Assembly (NCBI RefSeq): GCF_000331305.1
Contig: NZ_KB217478.1
Span: forward strand, 4,204,575 to 4,268,574
Source of the DNA: Calothrix sp. PCC 7103
GTDB lineage: Bacteria; Cyanobacteriota; Cyanobacteriia; Cyanobacteriales; Nostocaceae
Length of the DNA stretch: 64,000 nucleotides
Direction of reading: 5' to 3'
Part shown: piece by piece, positions 25,649 through 36,187 of the stretch
How the letters are laid out: every line of letters begins with the position of its first letter
Numbering within the stretch: the stretch's first letter is position 1
Program-made: the position numbers and the translations under genes
Notes under the pieces: model-generated
What the model was told of the DNA's origin: nothing
What the model saw: only the letters and a program-made list of their open reading frames with translations
Databases searched by the model: none

Positions 25649-26749
25649 TTAGTTGTTGCCAGCATTGGCGGCTAGTTCGGCTAGTTGGTCTTGTTGGTCT
25701 TGGGAGATACAAGACTGTATGACTGTTTCTAGGTCGCCTTCGAGAACTGGGGTTAAAGAGAAGTTTTGGTTGAGACGATGGTCGGTGACGCGGTTGTCTT
25801 TGTAGTTGTAGGTGCGAATTTTTTCGGAACGGGCGCCTGTTCCTACTTGCAAGCGCCTTGCTGAAGTAATGGCTGCTTGTTGTTCTTGCAGTTTCATTTC
25901 ATACAATTTTGCGCGCAAGATTTGCATTGCTCGTTCTTTGTTTTGCAACTGGCTTCGTTCTTCTGTACAGAAGATGCGGATACCTGTTGGTTTGTGCAAT
26001 AAGTCAGCGGCTGTTTCTACTTTGTTGACGTTTTGTCCACCTGCACCACCCGAACGCGCGGTTTTCATTTCGATGTCTTTAGGGTCGATATGTACTTCTA
26101 CATCATCGACTTCTGGCATTATTGCTACTGTCGCTGTTGATGTATGTACTCTTCCACCTGCTTCGGTAAGGGGGACACGCTGAACTCTGTGTACTCCTGC
26201 CTCAAATTTTAATTGGCTATATACGTCGTCGCCTTTAATTTCTAGAATTACTTCTTTCCATCCACCCATGTCTCCTAATGATTCACTCATTAACGAAACT
26301 TTCCAACCTTGGGTTTGAGCATAACGAGTATACATCCGCATTAAGTCTCCAGCCCAAATACTGGCTTCGTCACCTCCAGTACCCGCACGAATTTCTAACA
26401 TGATGTTTTTATCATCGTTAGGGTCGCGTGGTAGTAGTAGTAATTTTAAGCGGTTCTCTAAATACTCAATTTTTTCTTCGAGTTCTTTTACTTCCAGTCC
26501 TGCCATTTCTTGCATTTCTGGGTCACTCGCTGACTCTTTATATATTTGACGCGCTCCAACTAAGTCGTCGGTAGCTTGTTTCCAAGTTTCGTAGGTGTTT
26601 ACTACTTCTTCTAAACCTGACCGTGCCTTGGCTATCTGTTGATACTCGTCTTGGTCTCTTGCGGTATCTGGGTCTCCTAGGCGCCGAGTCAACTCGTTAA
26701 AAGTTTGTTCGACAGATTTTAATTTCTCCAGCAAATATTGTTCAGCCAT
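25649..26749 (-). CDS. prfA: peptide chain release factor 1
   Basis: 366 aa from ATG 26749 ([17 protein letters not shown]); the frame is open 19 codons further up without conservation. RF1 releases peptides at UAA and UAG. The catalytic [15 protein letters not shown] block with GGQ is intact, domain 2/4 segments ([15 protein letters not shown]) are normal, and the length is as expected. It is the last gene of the ribosomal cluster, a common cyanobacterial ending after rpmE. Because RF1 reads UAG, it is relevant to the in-frame TAG at 16123. Confidence 0.96.
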   Translation of the reverse strand: MAEQYLLEKLKSVEQTFNELTRRLGDPDTARDQDEYQQIAKARSGLEEVVNTYETWKQATDDLVGARQIYKESASDPEMQEMAGLEVKELEEKIEYLENRLKLLLLPRDPNDDKNIMLEIRAGTGGDEASIWAGDLMRMYTRYAQTQGWKVSLMSESLGDMGGWKEVILEIKGDDVYSQLKFEAGVHRVQRVPLTEAGGRVHTSTATVAIMPEVDDVEVHIDPKDIEMKTARSGGAGGQNVNKVETAADLLHKPTGIRIFCTEERSQLQNKERAMQILRAKLYEMKLQEQQAAITSARRLQVGTGARSEKIRTYNYKDNRVTDHRLNQNFSLTPVLEGDLETVIQSCISQDQQDQLAELAANAGNN

Positions 26750-26859
26750 AATGCGTGCCTCACGCTCCTTCAAAAATAAGTTGATTAGCTCAATTGCAAA
26801 GAACACAAAATCGACCCGGCACTTCTCTGTGCGGGGTCGTTCAAAGCAAAGCTAACCAG

Positions 26860-27102
26860 CTACTTCTGGTCTTCTTCTTTTGCTGCGGCTGATTGGTCGA
26901 ACATACCGTACTTACGCAGGAAGCGTTCTACGCGACCTTCGGTGTCAATAATCTTCTGAGTTCCTGTGTAAAAGGGGTGGTTTCCAGACCAAACGTCTAC
27001 GTGTAATTCGGGTTTGGTGGAGCCTACTGTCATTACAACTTTTCCGTTGCAATACACTTTCGCTTCTGGATACCACTCAGGGTGAATTCCGTCTTTTGCC
27101 AT
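26860..27102 (-). CDS. rpmE: 50S ribosomal protein bL31
   Basis: 80 aa: MAKDGIHPEWYPEAKVYCNG, then SGNHPFYTGTQ and RVERFLRKYG. It has only one Cys in the usual zinc region (YCNG), so it is the non-zinc (C-) type of L31 typical of cyanobacteria and plastids. It lies between rpsI and prfA on the minus strand. Confidence 0.95.
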   Translation of the reverse strand: MAKDGIHPEWYPEAKVYCNGKVVMTVGSTKPELHVDVWSGNHPFYTGTQKIIDTEGRVERFLRKYGMFDQSAAAKEEDQK

Positions 27103-27135
27103 TTTCCTGTTGTGGTGAATCTATATAAATTATAA

Positions 27136-27204
27136 CAAGTTATGAGTTATGAGTGATGAGTTATGAGTTCAAATTCCTAACTCCTAACTCCTAACTCCTA
27201 ACTT
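27136..27204. repeat. heptamer (STRR-type) repeats between rpmE and rpsI
   Basis: Tandem 7-mers of agttatg (27139-27170) followed by tandem ctcctaa (27176-27203). The two blocks are roughly complementary (gagtta/taactc) and can fold back. Such short tandem repeats are typical of heterocystous cyanobacteria. The array ends two bases before the rpsI stop. Confidence 0.85.
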
Positions 27205-27205
27205 T

Positions 27206-27619
27206 TTATCGTTTCGAGTATTGAGGAGCTTTGCGAGCTTTGTGTAAACCGTATTTTTTACGCTCTTTTGCACGAGGGTCACGAGTTAAGTAACCTTCGG
27301 TTTTGAGTGGAGGACGGTTGCCTGGGTCTAGTTGGCACAATGCACGCGCTACACCTAAACGTACTGCGTCTGATTGACCTGTAAGACCACCACCTTCGGC
27401 TTTTACCATGATGTCGTAGTCATTTTCCATACCTAGTGTTTCTAAGGGGGCTTTAATAATACCTAGGTAGTTGGCGTTGAATTGGAAATACAAATCTCCT
27501 GGTTTGCCGTTGACTATTAGTTGTCCGGTACCTGGAACGAGACGTACTCGTGCTACTGCTGATTTACGGCGCCCTGTACCAAAGTACATCGCGCGACCGC
27601 TGGTTTCGGTGGCTTGCAT
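27206..27619 (-). CDS. rpsI: 30S ribosomal protein uS9
   Basis: 137 aa with the conserved core [17 protein letters not shown], the [15 protein letters not shown] middle and the C-terminal [13 protein letters not shown] tail that reaches the P-site tRNA. It shares one base with the rplM stop region, so the two are translationally coupled. Confidence 0.97.
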   Translation of the reverse strand: MQATETSGRAMYFGTGRRKSAVARVRLVPGTGQLIVNGKPGDLYFQFNANYLGIIKAPLETLGMENDYDIMVKAEGGGLTGQSDAVRLGVARALCQLDPGNRPPLKTEGYLTRDPRAKERKKYGLHKARKAPQYSKR

Positions 27620-28080
27620 TAACCTTCTGCTCCTGGAATTGTATTGATTATTAATTCTTTCGGTTTTTGAGCGGTATGAGGGTGGGTTGGACCTGCGTAA
27701 ACTTTAAGCTTTGTAAATAGACTTTTTCCAAGGCTATTTTTGGGGAGCATACCCTTAACCGCTTGTTCGATAATCCGTTCGGGTATACGTTCTTGCAGTT
27801 TAGCAAAGGTTTCTGTTTTCATCCCACCTGGGCGCCCAGAGTGGCGACGGTAAAGCTTTTGTGAGCGCTTTTTACCTGTTACTGCAACTTTTTCAGCGTT
27901 AACTACAATTACAAAGTCACCTGTATCTAAATGAGGGGTGAACTCAGGTTTTCTCTTGCCTCTGAGAACCATTGCAATTTCGCTGGCTAAACGACCAAGA
28001 CGTTGGTCTGCTGCATCTACTACATACCAGTCACCCTCAAGGGTATTAACTGGTGGAAGATAAGTTTTTTGAGCTGTCAT
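27619..28080 (-). CDS. rplM: 50S ribosomal protein uL13
   Basis: 153 aa: [20 protein letters not shown], then [18 protein letters not shown] and GMLPKNSLG are standard L13 blocks. It assembles early on 23S rRNA. Preceded by truA and followed directly by rpsI, the conserved L13-S9 pair. Confidence 0.97.
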   Translation of the reverse strand: MTAQKTYLPPVNTLEGDWYVVDAADQRLGRLASEIAMVLRGKRKPEFTPHLDTGDFVIVVNAEKVAVTGKKRSQKLYRRHSGRPGGMKTETFAKLQERIPERIIEQAVKGMLPKNSLGKSLFTKLKVYAGPTHPHTAQKPKELIINTIPGAEG

Positions 28081-28122
28081 CTTTTTTATTTCCTTTGTTT
28101 ATGAGAATTGGTTTATTATCCC

Positions 28123-28947
28123 CTATTCCCCAAATACAAATTTCGGCTGCGTGTCGTACCAAATTTCTTTTGGAACTGCAAAGTCTGGATAGCCTACTCG
28201 CAATAAGCATAAGCCTTGTGCGGGCGCCGAATGTTTCACTTGTTCTCGGAGTTGGTTCTTCCAAAGATTTGTGAAGTTTGAAACTGTTCTTTCTTTTGTT
28301 CCTACCTGTACTAACATCCCTACAATCAACCGCACCATACCGTACAAAAAGCCGTCTGCTTGTATTTCTAAATTTAGAAACGCACCGTCGCGATTACATT
28401 CTGCTGCTTGGACTTCTACTATTGAGTGCGCTCGTTTTGAGTTGGCACGTCGAAAAGCACTTAAGTCATGCTTTCCTACCAGAGGTTCTAACGCTCTCTG
28501 GATTAATGATTCATCGAGTGGCGCGTGATAATAATGCCAGCAAAAGGGTTGGATAAACAAATTTGGGCGTGCTTCAGTATAAAGCGTATAACGATAACGT
28601 CGGTACAATGCGCTAAAACGTGAATGCCATGTGCTATCTACTTCGATTGAGGCTCTTATCAATATGTCTTTCGGTAAGTAAGTGTTGAGAACAGGTGCCC
28701 ACTTATGTGGTGGCAGCGGACTTGCAACATCAAAATGTGCTACCTGTGCTGCTGCATGAACACCACTGTCGGTACGTCCGGCACCATGCAAGTTGATGTG
28801 TGAACCCACAATACTCGCAATCGCTTTCTCAATTTCTTCTTGTACGGTACGGTGTTGTGCTTGCCTTTGCCACCCATGAAAATTAGTGCCAAGGTATTGA
28901 ATTACTATGGCTATGCGCTGCAAATCTATGGGCTGAGACGTTAACAT
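28123..28947 (-). CDS. truA: tRNA pseudouridine(38-40) synthase TruA
   Basis: 274 aa from ATG 28947. It converts U38-U40 of tRNA anticodon arms to pseudouridine. The catalytic Asp sits in GAGRTDSGVHAAAQVAHF, with YLGTNFHGWQ near the N-terminus and GFLYGMVRLIVG near the C-terminus. Located between rplQ and rplM, as in other cyanobacteria. Confidence 0.95.
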   Translation of the reverse strand: MLTSQPIDLQRIAIVIQYLGTNFHGWQRQAQHRTVQEEIEKAIASIVGSHINLHGAGRTDSGVHAAAQVAHFDVASPLPPHKWAPVLNTYLPKDILIRASIEVDSTWHSRFSALYRRYRYTLYTEARPNLFIQPFCWHYYHAPLDESLIQRALEPLVGKHDLSAFRRANSKRAHSIVEVQAAECNRDGAFLNLEIQADGFLYGMVRLIVGMLVQVGTKERTVSNFTNLWKNQLREQVKHSAPAQGLCLLRVGYPDFAVPKEIWYDTQPKFVFGE

Positions 28948-28960
28948 TGAATTAGGACTT

Positions 28961-29311
28961 TTATACTAATTCAATAATTGCCATTTCGGAATTGTCGCCA
29001 CGGCGTGGTACGGTACGCAAAATACGGGTGTAACCACCATTACGATTTTCATATCGTTTTGGTGCCTGCTCAAATAAGGCTTGTACTAGGTCTTTATCAT
29101 AGATATAACCTAGTGCTTGGCGCCTACTGGATAATGAGCCATCTTTTGCTAAGGTAATCATTTTGTCAACTTCGGCTCGTACAACTTTGGCACGAACTAA
29201 AGTAGTAGTAATTCGACCGTGACGAATTACTTCGGTTGTGAGCGCGCGCAAAAGGGCACGACGCTGGTCTGCTGGTTTGCTTAGTTGTTTAACTCGACAA
29301 CGGTGACGCAT
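28961..29311 (-). CDS. rplQ: 50S ribosomal protein bL17
   Basis: 116 aa: [20 protein letters not shown] is the standard L17 start, and [21 protein letters not shown] follows. It lies directly downstream of rpoA, separated by a 187-bp repeat-bearing spacer. Confidence 0.97.
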   Translation of the reverse strand: MRHRCRVKQLSKPADQRRALLRALTTEVIRHGRITTTLVRAKVVRAEVDKMITLAKDGSLSSRRQALGYIYDKDLVQALFEQAPKRYENRNGGYTRILRTVPRRGDNSEMAIIELV

Positions 29312-29370
29312 AATAATTGACGCATGAAAAATAGAATGGAATTGATATCTGAATCAGCGGTTGATAGCTA

Positions 29371-29449
29371 GTGGGTAATAGGTAACGGGTAATAGTTAAG
29401 CTGTTTATAACGCTCCTACTATTACCCTTTGCACCTAATAACTACCAAT
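29371..29449. repeat. repeat-rich spacer between rpoA and rplQ
   Basis: Heptamer-like units (gggtaatag, ggtaacgggtaatag) followed by the complementary ctattaccc... ctaataactacc. Same style as the arrays at 27136, 32214 and 40547. Confidence 0.65.
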
Positions 29450-29498
29450 CATATGCAAATAACTATTAACTATTAATTCTTCAGATTTACCTTAGTTA

Positions 29499-30446
29499 CT
29501 AGCTATGCTTTGAACCCCGCTCTTGAGGTAAGGTAATACCCAAACGTCGCTGCAAAGCTTCTACGACTTCTTCAGCAGACTTTTGACCGAAATTCTTTAT
29601 TTCTAAGAGGTCTTCTTGAGTATAATCCAATAAGTCAGCTACAGAGTTGACTTGGGCACGCTTCAAACAGTTGTAAGCGCGTACAGAAAGTTGTAACTCT
29701 TCGATAGGAATTTGTGCGGTTGGATCTAAGTCTTCAGCGATACCTGTATCTTGCTCAGTGTAAGTGAAGTCTTTTAATGGATTAAATAAATCCACTAATA
29801 TACTTGCTGCTGAAGATAGCGCTTCTTGTGGGCTAAGACTACCATTTGTCCAGACTTCTAACAAAAGTCTGTCTTTGGGTATGTTGCTTTCACCACGTGT
29901 TTCTTCAACACTATAGTTAACTTTCCGCACTGGCATAAATACAGAGTCTATCTGTAAAAAATCTAACGATGTCGCTTCTTCCCGACCACGTTCGACAGTA
30001 CGATAACCCTTGCCCTTTTCAATCCGAAACTCCATTTCCAGTTTGGCACCTTCTGCAAGAGTGGCGACATACTGAGTTTGGTCAATCACTTCAACTTCAC
30101 TAGGTAAATCAAAATGCGCTGAAGTGACGTTCGCAGGGCCAGTAACAAGCAAGCGACCGATTTGAGGTTGAGAGGAATAGCTTTTGAGGATAACTTCTTT
30201 CATCCGCATTAGGATTTCAAGAACGTCTTCCCGCACACCTGGAACGGTGGCAAACTCATGTGTAACGCCCGCAATTCGTACCGCAGTAACCGCCGTACCC
30301 TCTAAGTTAGAGAGTAATACTCGTCTAAGGGCGTTACCAACCGTTGTTCCTTGACCTCTTTCTAAAGGTTCTAAGACAAACTTACTGTAATGGCTCCGAG
30401 TTTCTTCTGTATTGGACTCTACACATTCAATTTGAAATTGCGCCAC
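29499..30446 (-). CDS. rpoA: RNA polymerase subunit alpha
   Basis: 315 aa when started at GTG 30446 (VAQFQIECVESNTEETRS), the conserved cyanobacterial N-terminus. A longer frame from 30539 lacks conservation. The GTG is preceded 7 nt upstream by AGGGAGG. The N-terminal domain (RGQGTTVGNALRRVLLSNLEG) dimerises and assembles RNAP. The C-terminal domain (LQLSVRAYNCLKRAQVNSVADLLDY) binds promoter DNA and activators. Confidence 0.97.
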   Translation of the reverse strand: MAQFQIECVESNTEETRSHYSKFVLEPLERGQGTTVGNALRRVLLSNLEGTAVTAVRIAGVTHEFATVPGVREDVLEILMRMKEVILKSYSSQPQIGRLLVTGPANVTSAHFDLPSEVEVIDQTQYVATLAEGAKLEMEFRIEKGKGYRTVERGREEATSLDFLQIDSVFMPVRKVNYSVEETRGESNIPKDRLLLEVWTNGSLSPQEALSSAASILVDLFNPLKDFTYTEQDTGIAEDLDPTAQIPIEELQLSVRAYNCLKRAQVNSVADLLDYTQEDLLEIKNFGQKSAEEVVEALQRRLGITLPQERGSKHS

Positions 30447-30453
30447 GGAGCAG

Positions 30454-30460
30454 CCTCCCT
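30454..30460 (-). promoter_or_regulatory. strong Shine-Dalgarno deciding the rpoA start
   Basis: AGGGAGG on the minus strand, 7 nt upstream of GTG 30446. This selects the GTG over the upstream in-frame codon at 30539. Confidence 0.8.
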
Positions 30461-30665
30461 TGTATAACAGTCCTGAATTCGCAACTGTGTAAAAATTGCT
30501 AGTTCTTTCTTTGACAAACGTTGCCCAGTTAAAGCTCAATTACGAACTGAAGTTCGTATTACGGGTGAGCATGGGCGATACGAATTAATTTGCGGCCACT
30601 ATAGCGAGTGAGGAGAACTTCAAAAACGCTCTAATAAGGGTTTATAACCCAATTTACTACTATCT

Positions 30666-31061
30666 CTATACACGGCGCCGCTTAGGAGGACGGCAACCAT
30701 TGTGGGGTATAGGAGTGATATCGCGAATCAATGTAATCTCTAGTCCTGCTCCTTGTAATGCTCGAATCGCTGTTTCACGACCCGCTCCAGGACCCGAAAC
30801 CATTACTTCCACTTGACGCATACCAGAGTCAATTGCTCGGCGTGCTGCACTTTCTGCTGCGGTTTGAGCGGCAAAGGGAGTACCTTTTTTCGCTCCTTTA
30901 AAGCCGCTTGACCCTGCACTTGCCCACGATATGACATCGCCGTTTTGGTCGGCAATAGTCACAATACTATTGTTGAAAGTCGATTGAATGTAAGCAACTC
31001 CGTTGGGAACGTTACGTTTTGCTTTCTTGCTCCCGGCTTTTTTAGGTGTTTGACGCGCCAT
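30666..31061 (-). CDS. rpsK: 30S ribosomal protein uS11
   Basis: 131 aa: [29 protein letters not shown] middle, and [13 protein letters not shown] at the C-terminus. It sits on the 30S platform. Followed by rpoA after 219 bp, which may hold an extra promoter. Confidence 0.97.
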   Translation of the reverse strand: MARQTPKKAGSKKAKRNVPNGVAYIQSTFNNSIVTIADQNGDVISWASAGSSGFKGAKKGTPFAAQTAAESAARRAIDSGMRQVEVMVSGPGAGRETAIRALQGAGLEITLIRDITPIPHNGCRPPKRRRV

Positions 31062-31112
31062 ATTAATTCGTTTGAGTAAGCGTATAACTTGCTATGGAGC
31101 AAGCGATGAAAT

Positions 31113-31493
31113 TTATTTACCTGGTGCTTTCTTCTTACCAGCTACTGTCTGACGTCTACCGCGTCGAGTCCGAGCGTTCGTCCGAGTTCTTTGTCCCCTT
31201 ACTGGTAGTCCCATCCGGTGACGGCGCCCTCTGTAGGTGCCAATATCGACTAAGCGCTTGATGTTCATTGCTTCGAGGCGCCGCAAATCACCTTCTACTT
31301 GGTAATTGCTTTCAACTTCACCCCGTAATGCTGTGACATCAGCATCACTTAAGTCTTTAACTCGTGTGTCAGGATTAACACCAGTGGCTGACAATATCGC
31401 TTGTGCCCGCGATAAACCAATTCCAAAAATATAAGTCAGACCAATTTCAATCCGCTTGTCACGCGGAAGGTCTACTCCGGCAATACGTGCCAC
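31113..31493 (-). CDS. rpsM: 30S ribosomal protein uS13
   Basis: 126 aa: [20 protein letters not shown], the HTH-like middle, [15 protein letters not shown] and a basic tail ending [10 protein letters not shown]. It contacts uL5 and bL31 across the subunit bridge. Confidence 0.97.
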   Translation of the reverse strand: MARIAGVDLPRDKRIEIGLTYIFGIGLSRAQAILSATGVNPDTRVKDLSDADVTALRGEVESNYQVEGDLRRLEAMNIKRLVDIGTYRGRRHRMGLPVRGQRTRTNARTRRGRRQTVAGKKKAPGK

Positions 31494-31597
31494 TATGAAT
31501 ATCTCCCATTGATTGCGTTGTTTTGTGCGCTGTACAAAATACAGCTGATACTATGTACTTAGTGAAGAAAAGAAAGTGCGCGGTTACACTGGGGGTC

Positions 31598-31711
31598 TTA
31601 ACCTTGACGTTGCTTGTGCTTGGGGTTTACACAAATTACCATGACGCGACCGCGACGCTTTATGACGTTGCACTTTTCGCAAATTCGCTTGACTGAAGCT
31701 CTAACTTTCAT
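31598..31711 (-). CDS. rpmJ: 50S ribosomal protein bL36
   Basis: 37 aa: [20 protein letters not shown], then [17 protein letters not shown]. The Cys/Cys/Cys/His zinc pattern (C11, C14, C27, H32) is complete, so this is the zinc-binding form. It lies between infA and rpsM, its usual place, and is short enough to be missed by length-filtered gene finding. Confidence 0.96.
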   Translation of the reverse strand: MKVRASVKRICEKCNVIKRRGRVMVICVNPKHKQRQG

Positions 31712-31826
31712 GTTTCGCTCTTTAACTCCAAATGTTAAATTATACCATTTTTAAGAAAAAAAATTCTGTTTTCAGAGTAGATATGACCCCAAAAATTTTT
31801 TGTTGTGGTAAAATCCTCTACATAAT

Positions 31827-32051
31827 CTACTTTTTCCTCAATCGATAGGTGATTCGACCCTTCGTTAAGTCATAGGGAGTAAGCTCCACTTTGACTCGGT
31901 CACCAGGTAGAATTTTGATGTAATTACGGCGAATTTTGCCGGAAATGTGAGCAAGGACGTTAAAGCCATTGTCCAGGTCAACACGAAACATCGCGTTGGG
32001 TAATGACTCTGTTACCGTCCCTTCCATTTCTATTAGGTCTTGTTTAGACAA
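31827..32051 (-). CDS. infA: translation initiation factor IF-1
   Basis: 74 aa S1-like OB fold: [36 protein letters not shown] and [14 protein letters not shown]. It binds the 30S A site during initiation. Located between adk and rpmJ. Confidence 0.97.
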
Positions 32052-32213
32052 GTTGCTTTCCTCTTTCCAATCAATTAATTTTTGCGCTTTTTCGAGCGTA
32101 AGTTGGATTTTTTAAAATGGCTTGCTGTATCGTCTATACTACAAGCACATAGATTTTGTCAAATACACTAACAGTTTATTAATATATCTTATTTAATCAA
32201 GAACTGGCAGCTT

Positions 32214-32276
32214 CGGTTAGGGTTAGCGGTTAGCGGTTAGCCAACAGCTAACAGCCAACAACTAACAGCTAATAGC
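32214..32276. repeat. heptamer repeats running into the adk 3' end
   Basis: Tandem gcggtta units followed by complementary acagcta/acaacta units. The adk stop codon (32262-32264) lies inside the array, so its last residues (AISC) are encoded by repeat sequence. The repeats therefore reshaped the C-terminus or tolerate translation. Confidence 0.8.
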
Positions 32277-32816
32277 TTGACCAATTTCAACAGTGACTTC
32301 TTCTAGGGACTGGTTGCCATTGACTATTACTAGTTGCTGTTTGCCTGTGTAGTAGTCAATTAAAGGAGCTGTTTCTGAACGATATACTTCAAGACGGCGC
32401 CGTATTACTTCTTCGGTATCATCTTTACGTCCTCGCTCAAGCAGGCGCCCAATAACAATTTCGTCAGGAACGTCAAGATTAACAACCTTTTCTCCATGAT
32501 GGTCTAACCTATCAAGCAAACCTTCTAAAAAACCAGCTTGTTGAACAGTTCGAGGAAAACCATCGAGAATCCAGCCATGTTTGGTATCAGCTTGAGTTAA
32601 GCGTTGCTCCACCATGTCTTGTACTAACTGGTCGGGCACTAACTCACCCCTATCCATATAACCTTTAGCTTTGATTCCTAAAGGAGTTTGGTCTTTTAAT
32701 GCTTGACGTAAAATGTCACCCGTCGAAATGTGGGGAATTTGCCAGTGGTCGGCTAGCGCTTTCGCTTGCGTCCCTTTACCTGCTCCGGGCGGTCCCAAGA
32801 AGATTAGTCGCGTCAC
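32262..32816 (-). CDS. adk: adenylate kinase
   Basis: 184 aa from GTG 32816, which overlaps the secY TAG by one base. It makes 2 ADP from ATP + AMP. Seen: P-loop FLGPPGAGKGTQAK, AMP-binding STGDILR, and WILDGFPRTVQQA. The LID is short (RGRKDDTEEVIRRRL) without zinc Cys. This is the short form usual in cyanobacteria. Confidence 0.96.
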   Translation of the reverse strand: MTRLIFLGPPGAGKGTQAKALADHWQIPHISTGDILRQALKDQTPLGIKAKGYMDRGELVPDQLVQDMVEQRLTQADTKHGWILDGFPRTVQQAGFLEGLLDRLDHHGEKVVNLDVPDEIVIGRLLERGRKDDTEEVIRRRLEVYRSETAPLIDYYTGKQQLVIVNGNQSLEEVTVEIGQAISC

Positions 32817-34129
32817 TATTGTTTCACCATTCCTTCATAGCGCTGAGAGATGACGTAGGTTTGTACTTGCTTCGCAGTATCAATTGCTACACCAACCAGA
32901 ATTAATAACGAGGTAGCACCCAATCCTCTAAAGGTAGGAACTTTTAGCGCCTGCTCAATTGCTGTAGGAATAATAGCAATCAAGCCTAAAAAGATAGCAC
33001 CCAAAAAGGTTAGTCGATTTAATACACGCTCTATATATTCGCTTGTTGCTTTACCAGGACGAATACCGGGAATACTTGAACCCATTTTCTTTAAGTTCTG
33101 TGACACATCAACTGGGTTAACAATTAATGAGGAATAGAAATAGCTAAAGAAAACAATCGACACAAGGTAAACGAGGGCATAAACCCAAGAACCACTGCCA
33201 CCAGGACTCAAATAATTATTCACGATACTTGCAAATTCAGCATTTTTAGTAAAGCCAGCAATTAGTGAAGGCAAACTAAGAATTGCAGCAGCGAAGATGA
33301 TTGGCATTACACCACCTTGATTAAGGCGTAAAGGTAAGTAGCTGCGTTGTTCTGCTAAAACCCTACGACCAACTTGGCGCCGTGCTGAGATAATAGGAAT
33401 ACGTCGAACACCTTCTTGTACGAAGACGATACCGACGATTGTTACCAAGAACAGCAGTAATAAGACGATGACGCGACCGACAATTTCACGACCACCAGAT
33501 TCAACAAATTGAATTGTGTCGCCTAATGATTTTGGCAGCGTTGACACAATGTTGACAAAAATCAACAAAGAGGCACCGTTTCCAACTCCACGTTCTGTAA
33601 TTACCTCAGAAGCCCACATTACGAACATTGAACCAGCCACTAATGCAATTGCAGTTTGGGCGACAAATAACGGTCCAAAGTTGTAAGCATACGGTTTCAA
33701 CCAGAATGACGCGAGGAAAACACTTTGTACAATCCCCCATCCCAATGATACGTAACGTGTATATTGAGACAGTTTGCGTCTACCTGCTTCACCTTCGTTT
33801 TTCTGTAAATTTTCTAAAGATGGAATGGCGGCAGTCAAAAGTTGGATAATAATCGAAGCATTAATATAGGGTAGAATCCCTAAAGCAAAGATTCCCAACG
33901 CGGAAAGTCCGCCACCCGAAAAGATATCCAAAAAGCTTAATATCTGATTATTACTGGCAACAGCACGGGCAAATTCTACACGATTAATTCCTGGAATTGG
34001 TAAATGAATACCAAGGCGAATCAACACGAGAATACCGACCGTGACAAGCAGCCGACCTCTTAGTCCAGCTGCTTGCGCCATTTGCATAAAAGTTTCTTGA
34101 GCGGTTGGGGGTTTATCTCGACTAATCAT
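32816..34129 (-). CDS. secY: protein translocase subunit SecY
   Basis: 437 aa with ten hydrophobic helices. FSGGGLSALGIFALGILPYI is in the plug/TM2 region, and RRQVGRRVLAEQRSYLPLRL and PGKATSEYIERVLNRLT are cytoplasmic loops. It forms the central export channel, partnered by SecG (9.7 kb). Located between rplO and adk as in the spc operon. Confidence 0.97.
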   Translation of the reverse strand: MISRDKPPTAQETFMQMAQAAGLRGRLLVTVGILVLIRLGIHLPIPGINRVEFARAVASNNQILSFLDIFSGGGLSALGIFALGILPYINASIIIQLLTAAIPSLENLQKNEGEAGRRKLSQYTRYVSLGWGIVQSVFLASFWLKPYAYNFGPLFVAQTAIALVAGSMFVMWASEVITERGVGNGASLLIFVNIVSTLPKSLGDTIQFVESGGREIVGRVIVLLLLFLVTIVGIVFVQEGVRRIPIISARRQVGRRVLAEQRSYLPLRLNQGGVMPIIFAAAILSLPSLIAGFTKNAEFASIVNNYLSPGGSGSWVYALVYLVSIVFFSYFYSSLIVNPVDVSQNLKKMGSSIPGIRPGKATSEYIERVLNRLTFLGAIFLGLIAIIPTAIEQALKVPTFRGLGATSLLILVGVAIDTAKQVQTYVISQRYEGMVKQ

Positions 34130-34206
34130 AGCGGGTGTTACCTAGAGAACGAACGGAGGCGCCAACATTTGAGAGTTTGCGAGAGCATCATAGTGGGCGC
34201 CGAGGC

Positions 34207-34653
34207 TCACCCTATAACTTCGCAGCTCCCACCAGCAGCCTCAATTTTGCTGCGTGCCGAACCTGTAAAGGCTGCGGCTTTAACTTGAAGCGCAACACCT
34301 AACTCTCCGTTACCCAAAATTTTCAAAGGTGCTTTACCACTTGTGAGAATCCCAGTTTCTTTGAGTGACTCCAAAGTTACCTCTGTATTTGCGGGGAGCG
34401 ATGCGAGCTTTTCTACATTAATCGTAGTGTATTCTTTGCGCGGAGCGAGGGGAAAACCCTTCAATTTCGGTAAACGACGGTATAAAGGTTGTTGACCACC
34501 TTCAAAACCTGGACGGGTACCACCACCAGAACGCGCATTTTGACCGCGCATCCCCTTACCTGAACTGGCGCCTTGTCCGGCAGAAATACCGCGACCTAGA
34601 CGGCGCGGTCGCTGTTTCGAGCCGACTTGCGGCTTTAAATCATTAAGTCTCAT
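34207..34653 (-). CDS. rplO: 50S ribosomal protein uL15
   Basis: 148 aa: [40 protein letters not shown] with the glycine-rich rRNA-binding arm, and a globular C-terminus with [12 protein letters not shown]. Immediately before secY. Confidence 0.97.
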   Translation of the reverse strand: MRLNDLKPQVGSKQRPRRLGRGISAGQGASSGKGMRGQNARSGGGTRPGFEGGQQPLYRRLPKLKGFPLAPRKEYTTINVEKLASLPANTEVTLESLKETGILTSGKAPLKILGNGELGVALQVKAAAFTGSARSKIEAAGGSCEVIG

Positions 34654-34693
34654 GACTCTATATTTAGTCCTTAATTACACTACAACCTGTCTA

Positions 34694-35224
34694 CTACTGA
34701 GCGTAGAGATTTTCGATTGGCACACCTCTATCTTCTGCGACTTCCGAGAAAGTACGTAGAGTCGAGAGTGCATTAACTGCGGCGCGTGCATTATTTAAAG
34801 GATTGTTCGAGCCGAGTTGTTTTGCCAATATATTGCGGATTCCGGCTAGTTCCAAAACAGTACGCACGGCGCCACCTGCAATTACACCTGTACCAGGTGA
34901 TGCTGGACGCATGAGAACTTTTGCACTACCACCAACTCCATTAACTGGGTGAGGTATGGAATTAGCTTTGGTCATTGGAATGTCAACGAGGTGCTTTTTG
35001 CCATCAGCAACACCTTTTTTGACAGCGCCAATTACATCAGATGCTTTACCAACACCAACACCAACTTGACCGCGTTCGTTGCCGACAACAACAATGGCAC
35101 GGAAGCTGAGTTTTTTACCACCTTTTACTACTTTGCTAACGCGACGAATTTGAATAACCCGTTCTTGCCAGTTGGTTTCTTCTTTTTTCGCTTTGTTAGT
35201 TTTACGACGACCACCTGTAGCCAT
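34694..35224 (-). CDS. rpsE: 30S ribosomal protein uS5
   Basis: 176 aa: [20 protein letters not shown] dsRBD-like part, [20 protein letters not shown], and [20 protein letters not shown]. It takes part in decoding fidelity with S4 and S12. Normal length. Confidence 0.97.
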   Translation of the reverse strand: MATGGRRKTNKAKKEETNWQERVIQIRRVSKVVKGGKKLSFRAIVVVGNERGQVGVGVGKASDVIGAVKKGVADGKKHLVDIPMTKANSIPHPVNGVGGSAKVLMRPASPGTGVIAGGAVRTVLELAGIRNILAKQLGSNNPLNNARAAVNALSTLRTFSEVAEDRGVPIENLYAQ

Positions 35225-35260
35225 ATGTATTCTTCTGTTGTAAAGTTGTTTGCGACTGCC

Positions 35261-35623
35261 TTAAAAACTTAAACCAGCTTCGCGCGCAGCTTCGGCGAGA
35301 GCTTTAATGCGACCGTGATAAAGGTTTCCACCTCTGTCAAACACAACTTGGGTAATACCTTTTTCTCGCGCACGCAGGGCAATTAGCCTACCGACTTCGG
35401 TTGAAGCAGAGCAATTTCCACCTGAAGTTATTTTTGATTTAATTTCAGGTTCAACTGTTGAAGCTGCGACTAAAGTATGTTGAGCAGCATCATCAATAAC
35501 TTGGGCATATATATGGTCGTTCGAGCGGAAGACTGATAATCTTGGACGTTCGGGAGAACCATTTACTTTGCCGCGAACACGACGATGGCGCCGTTGTTTC
35601 GATTCTTTGCGAGTCAGTTTCAT
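35261..35623 (-). CDS. rplR: 50S ribosomal protein uL18
   Basis: 120 aa: [20 protein letters not shown] and [20 protein letters not shown]. It binds 5S rRNA together with uL5. Confidence 0.97.
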   Translation of the reverse strand: MKLTRKESKQRRHRRVRGKVNGSPERPRLSVFRSNDHIYAQVIDDAAQHTLVAASTVEPEIKSKITSGGNCSASTEVGRLIALRAREKGITQVVFDRGGNLYHGRIKALAEAAREAGLSF

Positions 35624-35626
35624 ATT

Positions 35627-36172
35627 TTACTTCTTACCCTTACCAGTCTTACCAGCCTTACGAAGAACCACCTCACCGGCGTAACGAATACCTTTACCTT
35701 TGTAAGGTTCAGGTGGTCGAACCGCGCGAATACGCGCAGCAGTGTTACCAACGATTTCTTTGTCGTAACCGCTAACTATAACGTTTGTGGGATTTTCTAC
35801 TGCAAATTGGATACCATCTGGTGGTGGTATTTGTACTTGGTGACTGTAACCCATGCTTAATACCAAGTTACGTCCGGAAAGAGCAGCACGATAACCAACC
35901 CCTTGAATTTCCAACCTCCGTTGGAAACCAGTCGAGACACCTTCTACCATGTTGGCGACAAGTGTCCGACACAAACCGTGTAGTTGGCGAGATACGCGCG
36001 AATCATCTATACGGTTAACATTAAGTGTTTCTCCATCTTGGACAACCTGAATGTTAACTGGCAATTCGCGAGACAGTTCGCCTTTGGGACCTTTAACAGC
36101 TATTTTGGCACCATCCAAAGTTATTTGAACTTTGGCAGGAACCGTAATTGGACGTTTACCAATTCGAGACAT
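35627..36172 (-). CDS. rplF: 50S ribosomal protein uL6
   Basis: 181 aa: [45 protein letters not shown] and the C-terminal [16 protein letters not shown]. Two similar beta domains near the factor-binding site. Confidence 0.97.
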   Translation of the reverse strand: MSRIGKRPITVPAKVQITLDGAKIAVKGPKGELSRELPVNIQVVQDGETLNVNRIDDSRVSRQLHGLCRTLVANMVEGVSTGFQRRLEIQGVGYRAALSGRNLVLSMGYSHQVQIPPPDGIQFAVENPTNVIVSGYDKEIVGNTAARIRAVRPPEPYKGKGIRYAGEVVLRKAGKTGKGKK

Positions 36173-36187
36173 AATGTTTACCTTTCT

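Noticed and set aside
25461-25712. Minus-strand frame overlapping the prfA 3' end
   Set aside because: It runs through two dispersed repeats and another frame of prfA; composition is not protein-like.
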